A DNA stretch of 7,556 nt, taken from positions 1 to 7,556 of the forward strand of contig JAITIH010000246.1 of the NCBI GenBank assembly GCA_031279525.1, given 5' to 3'. This document shows, in pieces, positions 1 through 5,371 of this stretch. How positions within the stretch are numbered: the first letter of the stretch is position 1; the number at the start of each line of letters is the position of its first letter. A program made the position numbers and the translations under genes. Source of the DNA: Deltaproteobacteria bacterium. Its GTDB lineage: Bacteria > Desulfobacterota > Desulfarculia > Adiutricales > Adiutricaceae. The notes under the pieces were generated by a model. The model saw nothing but the letters and a program-made list of their open reading frames with translations, made no database searches and was not told the DNA's origin.

Positions 1-204
1 TGCGCCCCGCGAGGGCCGGTTTTTAGGCCTGGCAAGCCCGGCCCAAAACCTCTAAACCGCGGAAAACGGGAAATGCCCTGGCCTTGGCTCGCGTCCTTTG
101 TCCCGAAGGCGCCGTCGCATTTTAAAACTAAGGCGTCATTTACTTAGTTTAGGGGCCTTGTCGCATAATGCCATGGAGAGTTTCCATTGGCCCTCCTCGC
201 CAGC
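1..204. other. Gene-free stretch downstream of nadA
   Basis: No open frame with coding character is seen on either strand. The stretch holds short inverted repeats only: an AT-rich one at 125-132/143-150, and one around 173-190 (gccatgga against tccattggc, one bulged base). Neither is followed by a convincing T-run. It is probably the 3' flank of the lolA-nadA transcript; whatever lies to the left is outside the window. Confidence 0.5.
123..150 (-). terminator. Weak AT-rich hairpin downstream of nadA, possible terminator
   Basis: The 8-bp perfect inverted repeat aaactaag (125-132) / cttagttt (143-150) has a 10-nt loop. It lies 55 bp past the nadA stop codon. Read on the minus strand, the 3' arm ends in TTTT and then AAAA. 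The stem is AT-rich and the U-run is mostly inside it, so as an intrinsic terminator this is weak. It is listed because it is the best-formed hairpin after nadA. Confidence 0.2.
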
Positions 205-1122
205 CTAATCTCGAGGGATCGCCAGCATGCGCTCGACCGCCCTCAAAGCCGGGAGGCGGATTTCCTCAGGGACCTTAATGACCGGCTCTAAGGTCTCCAA
301 GGCCCGAACGAGGTCCTCGATCCGGTTTTTCTTCATGTTGGGGCAGATCATGGGCGTCTGCGGCTGGTAGAAAGTTTTGCCCGGGTTTTGCTTTTGGATT
401 GGGTAAAGGACGCCAGACTCGGTCAGGATGATGAACTCATTTTGGTCGCTTTTTTTACAGTGGTTGATAATGCCGCTGGTCGAACCGATGAAATGGGCCT
501 CTTTTAAGATTTTTGGCTGGCACTCGGGGTGAGCCAAGACGACGGCCTTGGGGAGGGCCTTTTTTAGCTCCTGGATTTCCGGAAGGTTAAGCCGGTGGTG
601 GGTCGGGCAGAAGCCGGGCCAGAGAAGGACCTCTTTTTCCGGGACCAGGCTCTGGGCGTAGAGGGCCAGGTTGCGGTCCGGGGTCATGAGGACCCTAGGG
701 GAGTCTAGGGACCTTAGGACGGTCGCGACGTTGGCCGAGGTGCAGCAAATGTCGCTTAAGGCCTTGACCTTGGCCGAGGAGTTGACGTAAGTGAGGACCG
801 GGACGCCGGGCAGCTCGGCCTTTCTCTTTTCGAGGGCGTCCGGCTCGACCATGTCGGCCATGGGGCAGCCGGCCTCAGGGTTGCCGATTACGACGGTCTT
901 TTCCGGGCACAGGATGCTGGCCGTCTCGGCCATGAAATGAACGCCGCAGAAAACGATGACTTTAGCGGGGTTGCGCGCGGCTTCCTGAGATAGCCCTAAG
1001 GAGTCGCCCACGAAATGGGCCGCGTCGTGGATCTCGGGGGGGCAATAATAGTGGGCGAGGATGACGGCGTCTCGCTCTTTGGCCCTACGGGCGATTAGGC
1101 TTTTAAGGTTGGAATCGTTCAT
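205..1122 (-). CDS. nadA: Quinolinate synthase NadA
   Basis: Condenses iminoaspartate with dihydroxyacetone phosphate to quinolinate in de novo NAD synthesis, using a [4Fe-4S] cluster in the cytoplasm. Residue numbers here count from the ATG at 1122, giving 305 residues, the usual length of the short NadA class. By comparison with the Thermotoga enzyme, the three cluster cysteines are C86 (AGCPMAD), C172 (GFCPTHH) and C260 (MICPNMK). Family motifs visible are AHYY (about 23-26), GDSLGL, GVHFMAE, YVNSSAKVKA, CTSANV, HPEC (about 198-201) and GSTSG. Start choice: an in-frame TTG lies 12 bp upstream at 1134, but its codon overlaps the GGAGG that sits 5 nt before the ATG, so that GGAGG is the ribosome-binding site and the ATG is the start. 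It follows lolA by 39 bp on the same strand. No nadB or nadC is in view. Confidence 0.96.
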   Translation of the reverse strand: MNDSNLKSLIARRAKERDAVILAHYYCPPEIHDAAHFVGDSLGLSQEAARNPAKVIVFCGVHFMAETASILCPEKTVVIGNPEAGCPMADMVEPDALEKRKAELPGVPVLTYVNSSAKVKALSDICCTSANVATVLRSLDSPRVLMTPDRNLALYAQSLVPEKEVLLWPGFCPTHHRLNLPEIQELKKALPKAVVLAHPECQPKILKEAHFIGSTSGIINHCKKSDQNEFIILTESGVLYPIQKQNPGKTFYQPQTPMICPNMKKNRIEDLVRALETLEPVIKVPEEIRLPALRAVERMLAIPRD

Positions 1123-1161
1123 GGCGGCCTCCAAAGCCGGCTTATGGGGGCTAGATAGCCC

Positions 1162-1872
1162 TTACCTTTCAGTTTCCTCGACGACCTTTACCCCTTTGGG
1201 GACCTTAAAAGCGAATTCTTCGTAGTCCAGGGCCTGGGCCTTCACTCCGGTCAGGAAGAAGCTGGTCTTCTCCCCAGTGACCGACAAGAGATCGAAACCG
1301 GTTAGATGAAACTCTCCGTCGCTCCAGGCCACGATCTGGCCAGTGGCCGAGTCTTTATCTCGGGGAACTAAGATCAGCCCCGCCTGGTTGGCCCGATCGG
1401 GGTCGGGAGGGGCCAGTTTGACGCGGAAGTTTTTTTTCAATTCTTCCAAATTGGTTAAAAAGGCCAAAAGCGGGGCCATCTCCCCGGCCAGGTCCAGCCG
1501 GCGATAGACGTGGACTTGTTTTTCCTCGGGCAAGTACCACCAGGCCGTGTTCCCGTCCGTGGCCAGGAGTTCCTTGGCTGGCCGAGCTTGGTCGAGGCGC
1601 AGGTTGGCCGGCTTGCGCCAGGCCAGCTGGCCCGTGGCCGCCACGTTCCCGGGGTTCTGGAAAATCTCCTGAGATAGGGGAGTCTGGGTCCGCCGGCTGT
1701 AGTCGGCGACCAGGCCGTCTAAGCCCTGGTAGCGTTTGGCCAGGCCCTTTAAGATCTCCTCGCCTTTCGAGGCGGCCTGGGCCGGCCCCGCGGCCAAAAG
1801 GCCAAAGGATAAAAGAGCCACAAGAGCAAGGCCAAGGCCAAAGACGGGCTTAAAAGCGCGGCGAAATTCCAT
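1162..1872 (-). CDS. lolA: Outer-membrane lipoprotein carrier protein LolA
   Basis: Periplasmic chaperone that takes lipoproteins released by the LolCDE transporter and carries them to the outer membrane. The 236-residue product has a classic signal peptide: basic n-region (R4, R5, K8), hydrophobic core at about 9-29, and a probable signal-peptidase I site after AQA (residues 31-33). The mature part shows the LolA pattern: a GxLAWRKPxxLRLDQ segment (about 81-95), DGNTAWWYLPEEKQV (106-120) and a C-terminal FxVPKGVKV stretch (about 222-230). The start is ATG at 1872, with AGGAG 7 nt upstream. It is the first gene of a lolA-nadA pair and has its own promoter candidate. Sequence divergence is high, as is normal for LolA, so the call rests on the signal peptide, size and these motifs. 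A LolA-like relative is the only serious alternative. Confidence 0.86.
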   Translation of the reverse strand: MEFRRAFKPVFGLGLALVALLSFGLLAAGPAQAASKGEEILKGLAKRYQGLDGLVADYSRRTQTPLSQEIFQNPGNVAATGQLAWRKPANLRLDQARPAKELLATDGNTAWWYLPEEKQVHVYRRLDLAGEMAPLLAFLTNLEELKKNFRVKLAPPDPDRANQAGLILVPRDKDSATGQIVAWSDGEFHLTGFDLLSVTGEKTSFFLTGVKAQALDYEEFAFKVPKGVKVVEETER

Positions 1873-1936
1873 GGCAAGGCTCCTAAAATAATAATCAGGC
1901 CCGCGGCGGCCCTCAAAAAGGCCATAAAGCCCAAAG

Positions 1937-1951
1937 GCCGCGAAAGGCGGC
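1937..1951 (-). other. Small hairpin in the lolA 5' untranslated region
   Basis: The perfect 5-bp inverted repeat gccgc/gcggc encloses a 5-nt loop. It lies about 65 nt upstream of the lolA ATG, inside the roughly 96-nt leader predicted from the promoter at 1975-2003. Any regulatory role is unknown. Confidence 0.25.
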
Positions 1952-1974
1952 GAATAAGTTAATTTTTGACGTTA

Positions 1975-2003
1975 ATTATAACAGCTAAGGGGCCATTCAA
2001 CAA
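1975..2003 (-). promoter_or_regulatory. Predicted sigma-70-type promoter for lolA-nadA
   Basis: On the minus strand a perfect TATAAT (plus 1975-1980) is preceded directly by TGT, making an extended -10. TTGTTG (plus 1998-2003) lies at 17-bp spacing as a weak -35. A better-matching TTGAAT (plus 1995-2000) overlaps it but is only 14 bp away. Transcription would start near 1968, leaving a leader of about 96 nt before the lolA ATG. It is the strongest promoter-like signal upstream of lolA. Confidence 0.55.
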
Positions 2004-2009
2004 TCGGCC

Positions 2010-2045
2010 AAAAAAGCTAGACGGGTCGCTGGCCAGTCGCCCGTC
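2010..2045 (-). terminator. Candidate intrinsic terminator on the minus strand
   Basis: Positions 2020-2045 form an imperfect 26-bp palindrome: outer stem gacggg/cccgtc, then a G-U pair, one mismatch and more pairs to a GGCC loop. Read on the minus strand it is followed after 4 nt by six T (plus 2010-2015). The plus strand has no such T-run, so it is directional. It lies 7 bp upstream of the lolA -35 region, so it would insulate lolA from minus-strand transcription arriving from the gap. No minus-strand gene lies upstream of it within 2046-2811, which leaves open what it terminates. Confidence 0.42.
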
Positions 2046-2424
2046 GCCTTAAAAGGTCAAAAAAGCCTCCCCGTTATCCCTAGGAACCTCCCTTTAGGTC
2101 TTCCCTGGATCGTCTCCAGATCCTCTTGCGATCTTTCCTAAAGGCCCTGCCCAGGGTCTCGCCTAAGGTAGCCAAAAGGCCCTTGGGCCGCCCCCCCAAA
2201 AACCAGGAGGGTCGGCGGGGCCTAAGCCTCCCTAAGCCCCTCTATAATAAGTTGCGCCGGAGCGTTAGGCCGGCCCCGGCGTCGTTTAGCCAAAACCCAT
2301 TCGGGGCGGGTTTTTGGCCTCTATAAACAATAGTCGGGTCGCGATCGTCGCCTGTCAAGCCCTATGGCCTTGGCCTGGCCGCCCTTTTTCGTTTATAGAG
2401 CCCCTAATTTACGCTTGAGCCGCC
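2046..2424. other. Intergenic stretch with inverted repeats, no supported gene
   Basis: No credible coding frame is seen. A strong hairpin at 2289-2318 pairs gccaaaaccc with gggtttttggc, with one bulged T and a 9-nt loop. A perfect 10-bp inverted repeat ctctataaac (2319-2328) / gtttatagag (2391-2400) encloses 62 nt. A perfect TATAAT at 2243-2248 (plus) lacks a -35. A perfect TTGACA on the minus strand (plus 2353-2358) has its best -10 match (TATTGT, plus 2327-2332) at 20-bp spacing, which is too long to be convincing. Function unknown. Confidence 0.4.
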
Positions 2425-2428
2425 TTGG

Positions 2429-2493
2429 CCAGGCCAGGCGCGCCTATATCTGGCCTAAACTATAGGACTAATAAGACTTATAGGCTGGCCTGG
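2429..2493. repeat. Imperfect inverted repeat, 9 + 6 bp arms
   Basis: The perfect 9-bp arms ccaggccag (2429-2437) and ctggcctgg (2485-2493) are followed inward by cctata (2443-2448) and tatagg (2479-2484). Only a 5-nt bulge (gcgcg) interrupts the left arm. The 30-nt interior contains a small hairpin, ccta/tagg (2454-2457/2463-2466). The right end abuts the -35 hexamer of the promoter candidate at 2494. It could be an RNA hairpin or a DNA site for a dimeric regulator; the sequence alone does not decide. Confidence 0.45.
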
Positions 2494-2521
2494 TTGACTT
2501 TTTCGTAATCGGGCTTATTTT
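2494..2521 (+). promoter_or_regulatory. Predicted promoter for the intergenic RNA candidate
   Basis: TTGACT (2494-2499, five of six consensus bases) is spaced 16 bp from TATTTT (2516-2521, four of six). Transcription would start near 2528. That is about 25 nt upstream of the long closing helix and 176 nt from the end of the T-run at 2703. The -35 directly follows the inverted repeat at 2429-2493, a natural place for regulator control. Confidence 0.38.
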
Positions 2522-2527
2522 TTCAGT

Positions 2528-2703
2528 ATTCGGCTGGCCAAAGCCGGCGGCCGACGATTGGCCGCCCCTTAGCCAGATAATGCCGTAAGGCTTTGCCAGA
2601 ACGCGGGCCGGCTTCGCCGGAAAGCGGCTGGCCAGATTAAGCTTGCCATAAAAGCGGCGAAAAAACCGCGAACGCCCATAAGGCGGCCAATCGTCTTTTT
2701 TTT
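2528..2703 (+). ncRNA. Candidate structured non-coding RNA or leader, family unknown
   Basis: A perfect 14-bp inverted repeat, 2553-2566 with 2682-2695, is extended inward by tta/taa after a CC bulge. Its 3' arm is followed at once by eight T (2696-2703). The enclosed 115 nt can fold further: GCC-GTAA-GGC, a GNRA-type tetraloop (2582-2591); a rod of gccag/ctggc (2595-2599/2628-2632), cgc/gcg and apical CCGGC-TTC-GCCGG (2608-2620); and gcgg/ccgc (2654-2657/2666-2669). Upstream, cggct/agccg (2531-2535/2542-2546) forms a 5-bp hairpin. The promoter at 2494-2521, closing helix and T-run suggest a transcript of about 176 nt. I found no hallmark of tmRNA, RNase P RNA, SRP RNA or a riboswitch I know. 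6S-like RNA, a novel sRNA or an attenuated leader of the downstream operon all remain possible. Confidence 0.45.
2682..2703 (+). terminator. Terminator-like 3' arm and T8 run
   Basis: The 3' arm ggcggccaatcgtc is followed by eight T. Its pairing partner is 116 nt upstream (2553-2566), not adjacent; the only local hairpin, gcc/ggc, is 3 bp. Termination would therefore depend on the long-range helix. That is unusual for a plain terminator but natural for an RNA whose two ends pair. The next gene begins 108 bp downstream and has its own promoter candidate. Confidence 0.45.
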
Positions 2704-2743
2704 GACTCCAAGGCCATGGGCTAAAGGCGCGGAGCCTCCGGAT

Positions 2744-2772
2744 TTGGCGGCGTTTTAAGCCTGTGATATGAT
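2744..2772 (+). promoter_or_regulatory. Predicted promoter of the DUF3786-cooC-...-uvrC operon
   Basis: TTGGCG (2744-2749, four of six consensus bases) is spaced exactly 17 bp from TATGAT (2767-2772, five of six), and TGA directly precedes the latter, an extended -10. Transcription would start near 2779, giving a leader of about 33 nt before the ATG at 2812. It lies downstream of the T8 run, so the operon need not depend on read-through from the RNA candidate. Confidence 0.55.
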
Positions 2773-2811
2773 TCGATAAAATTTTTCCCTTGCGGAGGGC
2801 CTATTTTAGGG

Positions 2812-3432
2812 ATGCGCGTCGACGACTATAAAAACGCTATACGCCTAGCCGCGGCCGATCTGGCTGGCCGTGATCCGGCCCGAACGGCCGAGACGGCCGG
2901 GGCCTCATGGGACGGCCAAAAAATGGGCCTTAACTTTATGGGCCGGTCGGTCGAGGTGGTCCCGCCCGAGTACGAGATCCGCTGGGCCGACCAGAAGGCG
3001 GGCGAGGAGTTCAGCCTGACCGACGCGGTCTTGGTTCTCCACTACCTTCAGGGGGCTAAGGGCTTAGAGCCGGACGGCGAGTTGGTTAGCTACCGCCAGA
3101 TCCCGGGGGGCGAGTTTTACGTCCAGGCCTTTCACCGGCGGGCCGAGATTCCTCTGACCCAAGCCTTTGGCCATAAGCCGGGGCTCTTTTCCCAACTCGC
3201 CCCTAAGCTGGGCGGGGAGGCTCGCGCGGAGCACGGCGACGAGGCGGCCGTCTTTCGGGTCCTGCCGCACCTGGAGATCCTGCTCTTAATCCGACACGGT
3301 GACGAGGAGTTCGAGCCGGACGGCCAAGTTCTGTTCGACAAGACCATCGTTCACTACCTTAACATTGAAGACGTGGCCTGGTTAGGCTCGGCTTTGGTCT
3401 ATCGCCTGATGGGCCTGGCCCGCGGCCTTTAG
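2812..3432 (+). CDS. DUF3786 domain protein, putative CODH/ACS-associated
   Basis: The 206-residue soluble protein has no signal peptide or membrane segment. The body matches the DUF3786 pattern as I recall it: FSLTDAVLVLHYL (67-79), an LVSYRQIPGGEFYVQAF block (91-107), PLTQAFG (114-120), LGG (133-135), GDEAA (142-146), then GDEEFEPDGQVLFDKTI and HYLNIEDVAWLG towards the C-terminus. The biochemical role of the family is not established. Its genes occur in anaerobes, often near or fused to CODH/ACS and corrinoid functions, and here the next gene is cooC. There is no cysteine, so this copy has no Fe-S cluster of its own. The start is ATG 2812 with GGAGGG at 2794-2799; the 12-nt spacing is long, and TTAGGG next to the ATG is too close. 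First gene of the operon. I am fairly sure of the family and unsure of the function. Confidence 0.75.
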   Translation: MRVDDYKNAIRLAAADLAGRDPARTAETAGASWDGQKMGLNFMGRSVEVVPPEYEIRWADQKAGEEFSLTDAVLVLHYLQGAKGLEPDGELVSYRQIPGGEFYVQAFHRRAEIPLTQAFGHKPGLFSQLAPKLGGEARAEHGDEAAVFRVLPHLEILLLIRHGDEEFEPDGQVLFDKTIVHYLNIEDVAWLGSALVYRLMGLARGL

Positions 3433-3451
3433 GCCCTCAAGGCGATAAAGG

Positions 3452-3480
3452 CTCTGGGCGCGTTGGCCCAGAGGCGGAGG
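3452..3480 (+). promoter_or_regulatory. Intercistronic stem-loop just before the cooC ribosome-binding site
   Basis: The perfect 8-bp stem ctctgggc (3452-3459) / gcccagag (3466-3473) with a 6-nt loop ends 2 nt before the GGAGG (3476-3480) that lies 4 nt upstream of the cooC ATG. No T-run follows, so it is not an intrinsic terminator. It could protect mRNA ends or tune cooC translation relative to the upstream gene. Confidence 0.4.
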
Positions 3481-3484
3481 CGAC

Positions 3485-4246
3485 ATGAAACTAGCGGTTT
3501 CCGGCAAGGGCGGCGTTGGCAAAACCACCTTGTCCGCGATATTGGCCTATTTATTTAAGGAGAGCGGGGCCAAGGTTCTGGCCATCGACGCCGATCCCGA
3601 CGCCAATCTGGCTGGGGCTTTGGGTTTTACCGATCTATCCGGCTTGACCCCCATCTCGGAGATGACCGAGTTGGTGGCCGAGCGCACCGGCAGCAAACCC
3701 GGGACTTATGGGACCTTTTTTTCCATTAACCCCAAAGTCGACGACCTGCCCGAGGCCTTGGCCAAGGAAATTAACGGCATCCGCTTCATGACCTTAGGCG
3801 GGGTTAAAAAAGGCGGGGGCGGCTGCATCTGCCCGGAGAGCGTCTTACTCAAAAGCCTAGTCATGAATCTGGTCTTAGCCCGGGACGAAGTGGTCATCTT
3901 GGACATGGAGGCCGGGTTGGAGCACCTGGGCCGGGCCACCTCGACCGGGGTGGACGCCCTCATAGTGGTGGCCGAGCCGGGGCTTAGGTCCTTGGAGACG
4001 GCCAGGGTGGTCAAAAAGCTGTGCGACGACTTGCGCCTAAAAAACGTCTACGTGGTGGGCAACAAGGTCCGCAATCAGGGCGATCGCGACTTCATCGCCA
4101 GTCACGTCGGGGGTTTGCCGGTCCTAGGGCACATCCCCTACGCCGATAGCGTCGTCGACGCGGATCGCCTAGGGGTCGCGGTTTTCGATAAGTCCCCGGA
4201 GGCGGTCGCGGCCTGCCGGGAAATTTACCGCCACCTCGCCAATTAG
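3485..4246 (+). CDS. cooC: CooC-type nickel-insertion ATPase for CO dehydrogenase
   Basis: MinD/ParA-class P-loop ATPase that helps load nickel into the C-cluster of carbon monoxide dehydrogenase. Over 253 residues, the deviant Walker A GKGGVGKTT is at 7-15 with the signature lysine K8. A DADPDANLAG block follows (35-44). The CooC hallmark CxC motif is C114-I-C116 within GGGCICPESVLL; in characterised CooC1 this pair binds nickel at the dimer interface. A Walker B-like VVILDMEAG is at about 136-144. The CxC separates it from MinD, ParA and NifH relatives; an AcsF-like paralogue acting on acetyl-CoA synthase is the main alternative. ATG 3485 has GGAGG 4 nt upstream. It follows the DUF3786 gene by 52 bp and precedes the HD hydrolase by 20 bp. 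No CODH subunit gene is in the window. Confidence 0.9.
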   Translation: MKLAVSGKGGVGKTTLSAILAYLFKESGAKVLAIDADPDANLAGALGFTDLSGLTPISEMTELVAERTGSKPGTYGTFFSINPKVDDLPEALAKEINGIRFMTLGGVKKGGGGCICPESVLLKSLVMNLVLARDEVVILDMEAGLEHLGRATSTGVDALIVVAEPGLRSLETARVVKKLCDDLRLKNVYVVGNKVRNQGDRDFIASHVGGLPVLGHIPYADSVVDADRLGVAVFDKSPEAVAACREIYRHLAN

Positions 4247-4266
4247 CCCCGCCCGGAACCGACTCC

Positions 4267-5367
4267 TTGGCCCCAGACCTTTTTCAGGCCCGCCGGCGGC
4301 CGGCCAAAGCCTTGGAAATAGCCGACTTTAGGACTGCCTGGGCCGTGGACGCCGACCGGATTCTGCACTCGCGGGCTTTTACCCGGTACATCGACAAGAC
4401 CCAGGTCTTTTACCTTCTAAAGAACGCCCAAATCACCCACCGGGTCCTCCACGTCCAGCTGGTCTCCCGGATCGCCCGGACCATCGGGGGGCGGCTGGGC
4501 TTGAACCTGGACCTCATTGAGGCCATGGCCTTGGGGCACGACCTGGGCCACCCACCCTTTGGGCACGATGGGGAGCGGTTCCTCTCCGACCTGTGTTTGG
4601 CCCAGGGCCTAGGCCAGTTTAGCCACGCGGTCATGAGCGTGAGGTTTTTAGAGCGCTTGGAAAAGGGCGGCCAGGGCCTTAATCTGACCTTAGGGACCTT
4701 GGACGGGATCCTCTGCCACGACGGGGAGTCGGACTACGCCTCGCTCTCGCCGGAGGGGCCTTTCGACTTTCCAGAGTTCGACCGGCGCCTGGCCGTCCGG
4801 ACCCATAACCCCAAGGCCTTAATCAACCCCATGACCAGGGAAGGCTGCGTGGTCCGGTTGGCCGACTCCATTAGTTACGTGGGCCGGGACCTTGAGGACG
4901 CCATTGAGATCGGCTTAGTCGGCCGCTCCGACCTGCCGAAAGAGATAGGCGAGGCCTTAGGCTACACAAATGGGAGCATCGTTTATCGCCTGGTGGAGGA
5001 CCTTTTGCGGAGCTCTGAGGGCGAGGTCGAGAAAGTGGCCTTCTCCCCTGAGATTGGCCGGGCCCTTTTGGACCTGAAGAACTTTAACCGGACCCATATC
5101 TACTTCAACCCGAAGGCTAAGAAAGAGACCCCCAAAATTCAAAGGCTGTACGAGATCCTTTTTGAGGCCATGGTCGAGGATTTCGGCAAAGGCCCTAAGG
5201 TCGAGGCGGCCGAGCTTTTTTTGGGGCGGCTGGACCCGGGCTATGGCCAGGAGGCCTCGCCCGAGGAAAAGGCCCGCGACTTCCTCGCCGGGCTGACCGA
5301 CGAGGCTTTCCTCCGCCTGGCCAGCGATTTGTTGCTGCCTAGGTGGAATCTAGAGACTTTTAAGTGA
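4267..5367 (+). CDS. dgt: dGTPase-like HD-domain deoxynucleotide triphosphohydrolase
   Basis: Members of this family cleave dNTPs to deoxynucleosides and triphosphate, controlling nucleotide pools. The 366-residue product carries the HD metal site: H58 (QITH), H91-D92 in GHDLGHPPFGHDGE (90-103) and D200 in RLADSISYVGRDLEDAI (197-213). The segment before it, DADRILHSRAFTRYIDKTQVF (28-48), is the dGTPase family N-terminal motif, and LIEAMALGHDLGH is typical. The start is TTG at 4267, since no ATG or GTG precedes the conserved N-terminal block in frame; a weak GGAA lies 8 nt upstream. It begins 20 bp after cooC and ends 4 bp before kdsA, so it is probably co-transcribed. Substrate range cannot be read from sequence; dgt is used in the broad, family sense. 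Confidence 0.87.
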   Translation: MAPDLFQARRRPAKALEIADFRTAWAVDADRILHSRAFTRYIDKTQVFYLLKNAQITHRVLHVQLVSRIARTIGGRLGLNLDLIEAMALGHDLGHPPFGHDGERFLSDLCLAQGLGQFSHAVMSVRFLERLEKGGQGLNLTLGTLDGILCHDGESDYASLSPEGPFDFPEFDRRLAVRTHNPKALINPMTREGCVVRLADSISYVGRDLEDAIEIGLVGRSDLPKEIGEALGYTNGSIVYRLVEDLLRSSEGEVEKVAFSPEIGRALLDLKNFNRTHIYFNPKAKKETPKIQRLYEILFEAMVEDFGKGPKVEAAELFLGRLDPGYGQEASPEEKARDFLAGLTDEAFLRLASDLLLPRWNLETFK

Positions 5368-5371
5368 GTTT

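Noticed and set aside
1123..1134. Upstream TTG start adding four residues to NadA
   Set aside because: The TTG overlaps the GGAGG ribosome-binding site that serves the ATG at 1122.
1749..1934. Hydrophobic 61-codon minus-strand frame looking like a small membrane protein
   Set aside because: It overlaps the lolA signal-peptide region in another frame; hydrophobicity is a by-product of that segment. lolA has the better start and RBS.
2243..2248. Perfect TATAAT on the plus strand as a promoter
   Set aside because: No -35-like hexamer at 15-19 bp upstream and no extended -10; single hexamers arise by chance.
2126..2326. 66-codon plus-strand frame starting with TTG, with a GRPPKN segment resembling an AT-hook
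   Set aside because: No ribosome-binding site, biased basic/proline composition, no recognisable domain, and it overlaps a strong hairpin. Chance open frame in GC-rich DNA.
2327..2358. Minus-strand promoter with perfect TTGACA (plus 2353-2358) and TATTGT (plus 2327-2332)
   Set aside because: The spacer is 20 bp, outside the functional range; at 17-18 bp only three -10 bases match. Mentioned only as weak support for a minus-strand transcript.
2572..2591. GATAATGCCGTAAGG resembles the 3' conserved part of the TPP riboswitch
   Set aside because: The flanking CTGG/CCAG helix and the upstream CTGAGA element are absent, and no thiamin gene is nearby.
2605..2634. CCGGAAAGCGGCTGG looks a little like the SRP RNA apical loop
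   Set aside because: The diagnostic GGAAGGAAGCAGCC-type loop and matching helix are not there.
2553..2695. MITE-like element with 14-bp terminal inverted repeats
   Set aside because: No flanking target-site duplication, no second copy in the window, and the T8 run directly at one end fits RNA termination better.
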